Source: Paeniglutamicibacter sp. Y32M11 (GTDB lineage: Bacteria > Actinomycetota > Actinomycetes > Actinomycetales > Micrococcaceae). Taken from it: DNA of 64,000 nucleotides. The notes under the pieces were generated by a model, which made no database searches, was not told the DNA's origin, and saw only the letters and a program-made list of their open reading frames with translations. A program made the translations under genes and the position numbers. How positions within the stretch are numbered: position 1 is the first letter of the stretch; every line of letters begins with the position of its first letter. The stretch covers positions 1,364,001-1,428,000 of the forward strand of contig NZ_CP079107.1 of assembly GCF_019285735.1 (NCBI RefSeq), given 5' to 3'. Positions 1 through 9,637 of this stretch are shown one piece after another.

Positions 1-1
1 C

Positions 2-670
2 TCAAAGATTTCCGTGAAACCTACGGACACCGAGGAATTCGTCAGCCGTGCCGGGCACAAGCTGGCCGGCGCCCTAGTGGCGTTCTCGCAGATCGAGGTC
101 GAGGGCAAACGCTGCCTCGACGCTGGCGCCTCAACCGGTGGATTCACCGACGTGCTCCTCCGCCGCGGCGCAGACCACGTTGAGGCAGTAGACGTGGGAC
201 ACGGGCAACTTGTCGCCGAACTACGCGCCGATGCCCGAGTGCATGTCCATGAGGGCATGAATGTTCGCTACCTCAAGGCCGAGGACATTGGGGGACAGGT
301 AGCCCTCGTCGTGGCGGATCTATCCTTCATCTCCCTGACCATGGTCATGAACGCACTGGCCAACGCCACCGAGCCCAACGGCGATCTGGTGCTCATGGTC
401 AAACCCCAATTTGAGATCGGCCGCGAGCAACTCGGACGCACCGGTGTGGTCTCCGGCGCCTTCCAACGGCGCAAGGCCGTCGACATTGTGATTACCTCCG
501 CAGTCGGTGCCGGCCTCAGTGTGCGCGGCTTGGCCCGGAGCCCACTGGCCGGACAAGACGGCAATGTGGAATTCTTCCTCTGGCTGCGCCGAACCACGGA
601 TCCAAAAACTCAGGCTTCCCCACAATCCCGCGTCGGGACAGCTGCCTGGCCGGACGTTGACTATTCTTAG
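2..670 (+). CDS. tlyA: TlyA-type rRNA 2'-O-methyltransferase (5' end outside window)
   Basis: This is the C-terminal part of a TlyA-family S-adenosylmethionine-dependent methyltransferase, which in actinobacteria adds 2'-O-methyl groups to cytidines of 16S and 23S rRNA. The frame is open from base 2 and reads through VSRAGHKLAGAL, the SAM-binding stretch CLDAGASTGGFTDVLL, and the catalytic-region motifs VADLSFISL and MVKPQFE. The family is about 270 residues with an N-terminal S4 RNA-binding domain. Here 222 residues remain and the S4 domain is missing, so the true start lies before the window. A GTG at 14 has no ribosome site and would begin inside the conserved region. It precedes nadK and recN in the order seen in mycobacteria. 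Confidence 0.93.
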   Translation, partial: SKISVKPTDTEEFVSRAGHKLAGALVAFSQIEVEGKRCLDAGASTGGFTDVLLRRGADHVEAVDVGHGQLVAELRADARVHVHEGMNVRYLKAEDIGGQVALVVADLSFISLTMVMNALANATEPNGDLVLMVKPQFEIGREQLGRTGVVSGAFQRRKAVDIVITSAVGAGLSVRGLARSPLAGQDGNVEFFLWLRRTTDPKTQASPQSRVGTAAWPDVDYS

Positions 671-725
671 ACTTGCCGGCATCTGAATCGATGTCCCAAC
701 CTTCGGTCCGCCGAGGAAGGAAATC

Positions 726-1760
726 ATGCGCAGGATCTTGATCCTCACCCATACAGGCCGAACCGATGCCCTTCTCGCTGCCGTGGAAACATGCGCCAAG
801 TTGCGAGCCGCCGGACTGATCCCGGTCATGCGTCGATTGGAAATGCAAGCGGTCCGCAATATCCCCGAAGGCGAAAATCTCCAAGTTGAAATTCTCGACG
901 AGGATGTCGCCCTCGAATCGATCGAACTTGGGATGGTGCTAGGAGGGGACGGAAGCGTGCTGCGCGCAGCCGAACTCGTTCGGGGTGCGGGAGTTCCACT
1001 GCTAGGTGTAAACCTCGGACACGTGGGATTCCTGGCCGAAAGCGAACGCACGGCGTTGGAAGAAACCGTCCAATGCATCTGTGACCGACTCTTCACCGTC
1101 GAAGAACGTATGACCATTGACGTGCAGGTTTGGCTCGACAACCGCCGCATCGCCCACACCTGGGCGTTAAACGAAGCCGCGATCGAAAAGGCCAACCGCG
1201 AACGCATGATCGAGGTGGTCATGGAGGTCGACGGGCGCCCGCTGAGTACCTTCGGGTGTGATGGGGTGGTCATGGCTACCCCCACCGGATCCACCGCCTA
1301 TGCCTTCTCCGCCGGCGGCCCCGTCGTCTGGCCCGAGGTTGAGGCCCTGGTGATGGTTCCCATCAGCGCGCATGCACTCTTCGCCAAACCATTGGTTGTT
1401 GCTCCCACTTCGTTGCTGGCCATCGAGATCCTCACCCGCACCGATGCTGCAGCGGTGCTGTGGTGCGATGGACGACGAACCATCGAGCTACCGCCCGGTG
1501 CCCGTATCGAAGTGACGCGTTCCGCCACACCAGTACGCCTGGCTCGAGTGAATCAGACACCATTCTCCGAACGCCTGGTCAACAAGTTCGAGCTTCCCAT
1601 TCAGGGTTGGCGCGGACCGGTTGAGCCGCGCGAGCGGGAAACCGCCACCACCGCGTTGCCGGTGATCACCCCCTCAATGCAAATAGTTGAACCACGGCAC
1701 CACGACCCCAAAGCGGAGCCGGATTCCCTTGCTCACAAGGACCACCGGAGGCAGCTATGA
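726..1760 (+). CDS. nadK: NAD kinase
   Basis: Phosphorylates NAD to NADP in the cytoplasm using ATP or polyphosphate. The 344-residue product has the family GGDG motif at residues 73-76 (VLGGDGSVLRAAE), the following LLGVNLGHVGFLAE stretch, the NE segment (ALNEAAIEKANRERMIEV) and the glycine-rich TPTGSTAYAFSAGGP. The C-terminus after about residue 300 is variable and longer than most homologues. A GGAAGG ribosome site sits just before the ATG. The stop codon overlaps the recN start (ATGA), so the two are translationally coupled. Confidence 0.97.
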   Translation: MRRILILTHTGRTDALLAAVETCAKLRAAGLIPVMRRLEMQAVRNIPEGENLQVEILDEDVALESIELGMVLGGDGSVLRAAELVRGAGVPLLGVNLGHVGFLAESERTALEETVQCICDRLFTVEERMTIDVQVWLDNRRIAHTWALNEAAIEKANRERMIEVVMEVDGRPLSTFGCDGVVMATPTGSTAYAFSAGGPVVWPEVEALVMVPISAHALFAKPLVVAPTSLLAIEILTRTDAAAVLWCDGRRTIELPPGARIEVTRSATPVRLARVNQTPFSERLVNKFELPIQGWRGPVEPRERETATTALPVITPSMQIVEPRHHDPKAEPDSLAHKDHRRQL

Positions 1761-3490
1761 TCCAAGAAATCCGCATTAGCGACCTGGGCGTCATTTCCCA
1801 AGCGACCCTGCCGCTGGGCCCTGGCTTCAGCGTTGTCACCGGTGAGACCGGTGCCGGCAAAACCATGGTCATCACCGCACTGGGCCTGCTCCTTGGGCGC
1901 CGCGCAGATGCCGGGGCAGTACGCCACGGAGCTAAGCAAGCCGTCGCGGATGCAACGATTCTGCTCCCGGCCACCAGCAAGGTACTTGACCGTGCCGAGG
2001 AAGCCGGCGCCCTGGTTGAACGCTTTGACGACGAAGCCGAACTCATCATCACCCGTACCCTGTCCGCCGAAGGTCGCAGTCGTGCCTCGGTCGGTGGTCG
2101 CGCCGCCCCCGTGGGTGTGCTGGTTGAACTGGGCGAAGATCTGATCGCCATCCATGGTCAAACCGACCAGCTGCGGCTCAAGGGCGCGGCCGCACAGCGC
2201 GACTCACTGGATAAGTTCGCCGGCGCCCCGCTGGCCAAGGTCTTGAACAGTTACCAGCAGACCTTTGACCGGTGGGGGAGTGCCAGGTCCGAGCTTGAGG
2301 AGCTCGTGACGGCATCGCGCGAACGGATCCGCGAGGCAGAATCTTTGCAGAGCGCCCTGGAAGAGATTGACGCTGTTGACCCTCAGCCGGGCGAAGACGT
2401 GGATCTGAAAAACCAGTCGTTGAAGCTCTCAAATGTTGAAGCGTTACGGTCAAATGCCAACCTGGCCCACGAATCGCTTAACAGCGAGGAATACGAAGCA
2501 GCCAGCGTCATTTCCCTGGTCGAGGCGGCAAAACACGCCCTCGATCAGGTGGCTGCCGACGACGTTGATATCAAGGCACTGGCCGAGCGACTGAACGAGA
2601 TCGGCATCCTGGCCGCGGAAATCTCCACGGATTTGGCCGCGTATCTCTCGGATCTGGACGCCGAGGGCCCCGAACGCCTGGCCTCACTGGAGGAACGCCG
2701 GTCGGACTTGAACCGACTGATTCGCAAGTATGCACCCAGCATTGATGAAGTGATTGCCTGGGCCAGCACCTCACGTGCCCGTCTCACGGAAATCCAGGGC
2801 GATGATGGCCGGATCGAATCCTTGCAAGCAGAAACCGAATCGCTGCGCACCGAGGTCTTGGAGCTGGCGGGCAAGCTCTCCAAGCTACGCGCCAAGGCCG
2901 CCAAGGAACTGGCCACTCGCGTGACGGCCGAGCTCGCGGCGCTGGCCATGCCGGACGCAAAGTTCGTGCTGGAGATTGAGAAGCTCACCGAACCGCACCG
3001 CTATGGTCTGGACTCCATCACCATGCTGCTGCAACCCCACGCCGGCTCCTCCCCACGCCCGCTGGGCAAGGGCGCCTCGGGCGGCGAGCTCTCGCGCGTC
3101 ATGCTGGCCATCGAGGTGGTGCTTGCGGCCGTTGACCCGGTTCCGACGTTTGTTTTTGACGAGGTTGACGCCGGAGTCGGTGGCAAAGCCGCCGTCGAAA
3201 TCGGAAAACGGCTGGCGATGCTTGCCAAGCATGTCCAGGTGATTGTGGTCACCCACCTGCCCCAGGTGGCAGCGTATGCCGACCGTCATGTGCGCGTCAT
3301 TAAGTCCTCCAACGCCCAGGGTGCCGATGGCGCGGGCTTCACCGCCAGCGACGTAGTGCTGTTGGACGAGGGGGAGCGGGTGCGCGAATTGGCGCGGATG
3401 CTAGCGGGCCAAGAGGACTCATCCACCGCCCAGGCCCATGCCGAGGAACTGCTCGGTGAGGCGCAACTAATGGTGAGCTCACTGAGCTAA
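1757..3490 (+). CDS. recN: DNA repair ATPase RecN
   Basis: SMC-like ATPase acting in double-strand break repair. Walker A is GETGAGKT at residues 29-36. The ABC-type signature GASGGELSRVMLAIEVVL and Walker B TFVFDEVDAGVGGKAA lie near the C-terminus. The middle is the expected helical coiled coil. The length of 577 residues is normal for RecN. The start ATG overlaps the nadK stop by four bases. Confidence 0.97.
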   Translation: MIQEIRISDLGVISQATLPLGPGFSVVTGETGAGKTMVITALGLLLGRRADAGAVRHGAKQAVADATILLPATSKVLDRAEEAGALVERFDDEAELIITRTLSAEGRSRASVGGRAAPVGVLVELGEDLIAIHGQTDQLRLKGAAAQRDSLDKFAGAPLAKVLNSYQQTFDRWGSARSELEELVTASRERIREAESLQSALEEIDAVDPQPGEDVDLKNQSLKLSNVEALRSNANLAHESLNSEEYEAASVISLVEAAKHALDQVAADDVDIKALAERLNEIGILAAEISTDLAAYLSDLDAEGPERLASLEERRSDLNRLIRKYAPSIDEVIAWASTSRARLTEIQGDDGRIESLQAETESLRTEVLELAGKLSKLRAKAAKELATRVTAELAALAMPDAKFVLEIEKLTEPHRYGLDSITMLLQPHAGSSPRPLGKGASGGELSRVMLAIEVVLAAVDPVPTFVFDEVDAGVGGKAAVEIGKRLAMLAKHVQVIVVTHLPQVAAYADRHVRVIKSSNAQGADGAGFTASDVVLLDEGERVRELARMLAGQEDSSTAQAHAEELLGEAQLMVSSLS

Positions 3491-3571
3491 TCAACACTCT
3501 CGAGCCCGTTGCCGTGCACGAGCCTGTAGAGTCTTTCCCAAACGTCAAACAACGAAAAGGTGATAGGGTAG

Positions 3572-5266
<1,695 letters not shown>

Positions 5267-5270
5267 CATC

Positions 5271-5936
5271 ATGGAAAAAACAGACGGCGAGGCGCTGGGC
5301 GATTCGTTCAGCCCTCGCCGCCTGCTTTCTTCCGAGAAAGTCTATGACGGACGCATCTGGGACGTTGTGCAGGACACCTTCGAATATGCGCCAGAGATGG
5401 CGCCGCTGGTTCGTGACTACATCGAGCACCCCGGCGCCGTAGCAGTGCTGGTGCTCAACGACGCCAACGAGGTACTGATGATCAATCAGTACCGTCACCC
5501 GGTGCGCATGAACCTGTGGGAAATTCCCGCCGGACTCATGGATATCGAAGACGAAGCCCCGCACCTGGCCGCGGCGCGCGAATTGGCCGAGGAAGCAGAC
5601 CTCATCGCCTCGGACTGGGCGGTGCTGGTCGACCTCTTCCTCTCCCCGGGTTCCTCCTCGGAAGCGATCCGCATCTACCTCGCGCGCAACCCCCGCGAAA
5701 TCCCCGTGGATCAACGCCACGAGCGTACCGATGAGGAAGCCGACATGGCCATCTCCTGGGTTCCCCTCGATGACGCCATCAACGCCGTACTCGCCGGGCG
5801 GATCCATAACCCCTCCGCGGTGGCGGGCCTGCTGGCTGCTTCCGCGGCACGGCTTGGCAACTATGCCTCGCTGCGTCCGGTGGATACCCCGTTCGACGTC
5901 CATCCGCGGCTGCGTTCGACCGAACAAGCTACCTAG
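5271..5936 (+). CDS. NUDIX hydrolase, ADP-ribose pyrophosphatase type
   Basis: Probably hydrolyses ADP-ribose or related nucleoside diphosphate sugars. The 221-residue protein has the NUDIX core AGLMDIEDE ... [10 protein letters not shown]. There is one extra residue between the leading glycine and the first glutamate, and Asp replaces the usual Gly near the end of the box. The segment [27 protein letters not shown] is typical of the ADP-ribose pyrophosphatase branch. It begins four bases after pyrG, so the two are likely co-transcribed. The position between pyrG and xerD is conserved in actinobacteria. Confidence 0.92.
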   Translation: MEKTDGEALGDSFSPRRLLSSEKVYDGRIWDVVQDTFEYAPEMAPLVRDYIEHPGAVAVLVLNDANEVLMINQYRHPVRMNLWEIPAGLMDIEDEAPHLAAARELAEEADLIASDWAVLVDLFLSPGSSSEAIRIYLARNPREIPVDQRHERTDEEADMAISWVPLDDAINAVLAGRIHNPSAVAGLLAASAARLGNYASLRPVDTPFDVHPRLRSTEQAT

Positions 5937-5950
5937 GACCGGGCCCGCAT

Positions 5951-7036
5951 ATGAGCATCGGCACCGAAGACGCGACCCAGAAGCTGGGTTCGATCCCCGC
6001 CATGGGCCAAGCCGAGACGATGAAGCTCAGCATCATCGATACCACCGCGGTACTGGAGCCGATCAAGGATCCTGTTCCCGAGCTGACGCCCGACCCGGCG
6101 CAGCTGCCCATCGGCAAGCACCTGGCCGGCTACCTGCAACATCTGGCCGTCGAGCGTGGCATGGCTAAAAACACCGTCAGTGCCTACCGGCGGGACCTTT
6201 ACCGCTACGCCGCGTTCCTCGATGCTCAATCGGTGCACGAACCGGCCCAGGTGAACCTGGGCAACCTGACCGCCTTCGCCCAGGCCGTGCGTGATGGAGC
6301 CGACGGCGGCGCCCCACTGAGTGCTCGCTCCGCGGCACGCACCATTGTCGCCGTGCGCGGACTGCATAAGTTCTGGGAGCTTGAGGGCATCGCCCCGACC
6401 AACCCGGCCGTTGACTTACACCCACCGACCCCCGGGCGCCGACTGCCCAAAGCCATTTCGGTGGCCGATGTGAGCGCCATCCTGGATTCGGTATCCACCG
6501 AAACCTCCGCCGGCCTGCGCGATAAGGCGATCCTCGAATTTCTGTATTCCACCGGGGCCCGAATCTCCGAGGCAGTGGGACTCGATGTTGATGACCTGCA
6601 CCTGGAACGCCCGGCGAGTGGACCGGCCGTGGTGCGACTCTTCGGCAAGGGCTCCAAGGAACGCATCGTCCCGCTGGGTTCCTACGCCATCAACGCGCTG
6701 AACGCCTACCTGGTCCGTGGGCGGCCCGAGCTGGTAGCCAAGGGCAAGGGCACGGCGGCCCTCTTCCTGAACCAGCGGGGCGGGCGGCTCTCCCGCCAAT
6801 CGGCGTGGTCGGTACTCACCAAGGCCGCCGAACGCGCGGGCATCGAACAAGATGTCTCACCGCACACCCTGCGGCACTCCTTCGCCACCCACCTTCTAGA
6901 AGGTGGAGCCGATGTGCGTGTGGTTCAGGAGCTGTTGGGCCACGCCTCGGTGACCACCACGCAGGTTTATACCTTGGTCACCGCCGACACGCTGCGGGAA
7001 ATCTACGCCGCGGCGCACCCCCGAGCCCACCACTAG
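5951..7036 (+). CDS. xerD: Tyrosine recombinase XerD
   Basis: Site-specific recombinase that with XerC resolves chromosome dimers at dif. The expected catalytic residues are visible: Arg204 in [10 protein letters not shown], Lys233 in FGKGSKER, His305 and Arg308 in [15 protein letters not shown], His331 in [11 protein letters not shown], and the nucleophile Tyr340. The core-binding domain starts near residue 55. The first 50 or so residues are extra compared with a usual XerD of about 300, so an internal start at 6020 (ATG) is possible. The position after pyrG-nudix matches other actinobacteria, so this is the housekeeping enzyme and not an island integrase. Confidence 0.94.
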   Translation: MSIGTEDATQKLGSIPAMGQAETMKLSIIDTTAVLEPIKDPVPELTPDPAQLPIGKHLAGYLQHLAVERGMAKNTVSAYRRDLYRYAAFLDAQSVHEPAQVNLGNLTAFAQAVRDGADGGAPLSARSAARTIVAVRGLHKFWELEGIAPTNPAVDLHPPTPGRRLPKAISVADVSAILDSVSTETSAGLRDKAILEFLYSTGARISEAVGLDVDDLHLERPASGPAVVRLFGKGSKERIVPLGSYAINALNAYLVRGRPELVAKGKGTAALFLNQRGGRLSRQSAWSVLTKAAERAGIEQDVSPHTLRHSFATHLLEGGADVRVVQELLGHASVTTTQVYTLVTADTLREIYAAAHPRAHH

Positions 7037-7088
7037 GGAAGGCACCGCCATCACTAGGCCGCACCCATCGCTCAGTACCCCGATCCGG

Positions 7089-7613
7089 GTGGTCTTGTGC
7101 CTGCCGGTGGTGCATGGAGTCGACGGCACCCAGATTCTCCTGGGGCTGAAACAACGCGGGTTCGGTGCGGGCAAGATGGTGGCACCGGGTGGGAAGATCG
7201 AAGCGGATGAGAGCCGCGAGCAGGCGGCAGTCCGCGAACTATTCGAAGAGACCGCGCTGATCACCGAGACCGATGCGCTGCTGCCAGCGGCCCGGGTGTA
7301 CTTCCGCTTCCCCGCGAACCCGGCCGCGGACATGGACTGCACGATCTTCCTCACCACCGCCTTCAGCGGTCTGCCGGCGGCCTCGTCCGAGCTCATCCCG
7401 CAGTGGTATCCGGCGGATAATTTGCCGTTTGGGCAAATGTGGGACGATTCGGCACTATGGCTGGGTCGAATTCTGGCTGGCGAACGGTTCGACGCCCTGG
7501 TGCGCCTTGCCACCGACAACGAATCGGTAAAACACTTTGCCACCATCAACTGGCCGGGAACAAAGATTCCCGCCATCGATGCAACCGAAGCCGACTTCCC
7601 GGACATTACCTAG
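7089..7613 (+). CDS. NUDIX hydrolase, MutT/8-oxo-dGTP type
   Basis: Likely cleans oxidised nucleoside triphosphates. The NUDIX box is visible as GGKIEADESREQAAVRELF followed by EETALI, within a domain that starts VVLCLPVVHGVDG. The product is 174 residues from the only conventional in-frame start, GTG at 7089, which lacks a good ribosome site. The frame stays open back to 7050, where an ATC sits seven bases after GGGAAGG in exactly the place an ATG would be expected. The true N-terminus may therefore be 13 residues longer. It follows xerD closely, and the ECF sigma gene starts 47 bases after its stop. Confidence 0.85.
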   Translation: MVLCLPVVHGVDGTQILLGLKQRGFGAGKMVAPGGKIEADESREQAAVRELFEETALITETDALLPAARVYFRFPANPAADMDCTIFLTTAFSGLPAASSELIPQWYPADNLPFGQMWDDSALWLGRILAGERFDALVRLATDNESVKHFATINWPGTKIPAIDATEADFPDIT

Positions 7614-7624
7614 GCATGAGGCAG

Positions 7625-7640
7625 CACCCGAAACCGGGTG
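7625..7640 (+). other. Small hairpin before the sigma-factor ribosome site
   Basis: CACCCG-AAAC-CGGGTG forms a 6-bp stem just after the NUDIX stop codon and 20 bases before the ATG of the sigma gene. It could be a weak terminator or could affect access to the adjacent GGGGGAGGG ribosome site. No run of T follows. Confidence 0.35.
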
Positions 7641-7660
7641 TCTTGAGGGGGAGGGAACCC

Positions 7661-8179
7661 ATGGGTGCAAGAACCGCGTTGCATGTGGAAGAACTGCACC
7701 GGCAGTACTCCCAGCGCGTTTACGGCTACGTCTACCGCCGAACCACCGATGTGCAATTGGCCCAGCAGATCACCAATGACGTCTTCCGCATCGCCTGGCA
7801 GCACCAGAAGGAACCTTCCGCGGAGGTGTTGCCCTGGCTGCTGGTGACGGCACGGAACCTTATCGCCAATGAATTCAGGGCCCGGCGCCGCCAACGCAGC
7901 CTCGTTGAGAAGCTCGGTGGTGCCGAACTGGCCCGCCGCCCGGAGCCGGAGGATGACCCCGGTTCAGCGGTCCGCGACGTTCTGAACACCTTGCGCCCGC
8001 AGGAGCGCGAAATCCTCATGCTCGCCTACTGGGATTTGCTGAGCATCCTCGAAATCTCCTCGATCCTTGAATGTTCGCCCGATTCGGCCAAATCACGACT
8101 GTTCAGGGCGCGCAAGGCCTTCTCCAAGAAGGCACCGAACCAGATGTTGAAGGGTGGAACCTCAGATGGACAACATTGA
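7661..8179 (+). CDS. ECF-family RNA polymerase sigma factor
   Basis: A 172-residue sigma-70 family factor of extracytoplasmic-function size. Region 2 covers about residues 10-75 (YSQRVYGYVYRRTTDVQLAQQ, then WLLVTARNLIANEFRARRRQ). Region 4 covers about 105-160, with the helix-turn-helix stretch LRPQEREILMLAYWDLLSILEISSILECSPDSAKSRLFRARK. The ATG at 7661 is chosen because GGGGGAGGG precedes it at good spacing; an upstream in-frame ATG at 7616 has no such site. It overlaps the following membrane-protein gene by 14 bases, the usual arrangement of an ECF sigma factor with its regulator. The sigma-region-4 gene order suggests it opens the accessory protease block. Confidence 0.88.
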   Translation: MGARTALHVEELHRQYSQRVYGYVYRRTTDVQLAQQITNDVFRIAWQHQKEPSAEVLPWLLVTARNLIANEFRARRRQRSLVEKLGGAELARRPEPEDDPGSAVRDVLNTLRPQEREILMLAYWDLLSILEISSILECSPDSAKSRLFRARKAFSKKAPNQMLKGGTSDGQH

Positions 8180-9524
8180 ACAGCTCCTTCGAGACGCCGA
8201 CCCTCGCAGGCACCGGGATTCCGCCGGACCCCTTCCCCTGGACTTGGCTGAACCCGGCCCGGTCTTTGCCCAGCAACCGGTGCGCCAAGCACCGAGGCCA
8301 CGGCGCTCCTGGGGACCGGTGGCACTGGGCGCGATGGTCACCGCCGCCGCGGTGGCCGCGGTGATTTTCTGGTCGCCGTGGAACGCTCCGCTGCCCGAGC
8401 CCGGCCCGGCGATCACCCCCACCCCAAGCCCCACCGCGCCCTCGGAAAGCAGCTCGGCGAATCCGACGACGCCACCGGAGTCTGGTGCACTGCCCAACGG
8501 GTTGTTCCCCGCCTACGACGGCGTGCACTTTGCCGACGATCAGGCGTGCCGCGCCCTGTCACTGCCCCAGCTGCAGGTCGCCGACGCCCGAGGAAAGCTC
8601 AGCACGCCGGGCTATGACACAAAGGCCTTCGCCATCATCGGCTGTGTGCAGGGATTTGCCGCCTTCACACCCAGCGACCAGTTTAAGGTCGAACAGCAGG
8701 TCGAGGACACCTCCGGCGGCATGCTGATAGCGACGTGGGATCCGGCGGCCGAGCACTGGGTCAGTTCGCCAACAAAACTCACGGACGACGGTGTGGAGGT
8801 GCACCAGGAGTACCTCAGCTGGCCCCTGCTGCGTGGCTTTACCTATGAAGCGGATCAAACCCCGGAACAACGCATGAACTTGGCCATCAAAGAGTTGGGA
8901 ATCGACCCGGAAATCGTTGCGGAACTCTTCGGCCCGAATGTGCCGTCGTGGATGGAAACCGAAACCGGGGTGGAACGTGTTCCCTACGGTAATTCGGTCC
9001 TTGAAGTCACTCATCCTGCGTGGACCCAATACGAATTGCTCCGTGACTCCGAGGGCAAAGAAATGGACCAGGTAACCAATGATCCGAGGGACGCGGCCAC
9101 CTACCATTTGACGTTCTTCGATGCCCACGGAAAGGCGGTCTTCAACCTAGCCATCTTCGACGATGACCGGCCCGGGGAGGATGGTACCGAAACCTGCAAC
9201 GACCCGGCAGGTACCTACACGCTGAACGGGCTGAGCCCCACCTCCGTCGTGGTTGATGAGGGGAAGCTGGCCCTGGGGCTGATTACCCAGAGCGACTACT
9301 TCGGGATTGAGCGCTCGGCGGTGTCGTTGGTTCCGGCCGACAGCGCCGCGCAGGGCAAGCTGTGCGACCTGGCCACTGCCTTCCACCTGAACGGGAAGAT
9401 GGTCCAATCCGACGCCTGGACCGGCTACATGGGGTTCAAGGACGCGGCAGAACGCGATACCTACCTGGCCTCCAGCGAGTACCTTCGGGCACAGGAGGTG
9501 GCAGCATCACTGAGGCTCAAGTAG
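8166..9524 (+). CDS. Single-pass membrane protein coupled to the ECF sigma gene
   Basis: Unknown 452-residue protein. Residues 1-48 would be cytoplasmic and begin MDNIEQLLRDADP, a start often seen in proteins encoded beside actinobacterial ECF sigma factors. One membrane helix spans about 49-70 (SWGPVALGAMVTAAAVAAVIF). A Pro/Thr/Ser-rich linker (about 78-110) follows, then an outside domain of about 340 residues with four Cys. The overlap with the sigma gene suggests an anti-sigma or sensor role, but I see no zinc-binding HxxxCxxC anti-sigma motif. ATG at 8166 is preceded by AGGGTGG; a GTG at 8154 is an alternative. Confidence 0.75.
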   Translation: MDNIEQLLRDADPRRHRDSAGPLPLDLAEPGPVFAQQPVRQAPRPRRSWGPVALGAMVTAAAVAAVIFWSPWNAPLPEPGPAITPTPSPTAPSESSSANPTTPPESGALPNGLFPAYDGVHFADDQACRALSLPQLQVADARGKLSTPGYDTKAFAIIGCVQGFAAFTPSDQFKVEQQVEDTSGGMLIATWDPAAEHWVSSPTKLTDDGVEVHQEYLSWPLLRGFTYEADQTPEQRMNLAIKELGIDPEIVAELFGPNVPSWMETETGVERVPYGNSVLEVTHPAWTQYELLRDSEGKEMDQVTNDPRDAATYHLTFFDAHGKAVFNLAIFDDDRPGEDGTETCNDPAGTYTLNGLSPTSVVVDEGKLALGLITQSDYFGIERSAVSLVPADSAAQGKLCDLATAFHLNGKMVQSDAWTGYMGFKDAAERDTYLASSEYLRAQEVAASLRLK

Positions 9525-9534
9525 CTGGTGCTGC

Positions 9535-9569
9535 GGCGTTACCGTCCGGGGACACCGGGCGGTAACGCC
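9535..9569 (+). terminator. Hairpin after the sigma/membrane-protein pair
   Basis: GGCGTTACCGTCCGG pairs with CCGGGCGGTAACGCC across a 5-base loop, 15 bp with one G-T wobble, starting 11 bases after the stop codon at 9524. There is no T run. The right arm overlaps the direct repeats described at 9559-9576. Confidence 0.5.
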
Positions 9570-9581
9570 GCGGTAATGTCC
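9559..9581 (+). promoter_or_regulatory. 11-bp-period direct repeat upstream of the caspase gene (possible SARP-type operator)
   Basis: GCGGTAA occurs at 9559-9565 and again at 9570-9576, exactly 11 bp apart, followed by TGTCC. Tandem heptamers with an 11-bp period are the known binding pattern of SARP regulators, and a SARP-like gene lies at 13408. The same arrangement, GCGGTAACG-N6-TAATNTCC, recurs at 14219-14241. Binding is inferred, not shown. Confidence 0.45.
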
Positions 9582-9637
9582 TGCGGTCCATGCTGGTGGA
9601 GGGATATCCATAACACGGCACCTGACAGGAGCGGATC

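Noticed and set aside
5951-7036. XerD-like recombinase as the integrase of the protease block
   Set aside because: Its gene order and sequence match the housekeeping xerD found at this place in other actinobacteria.
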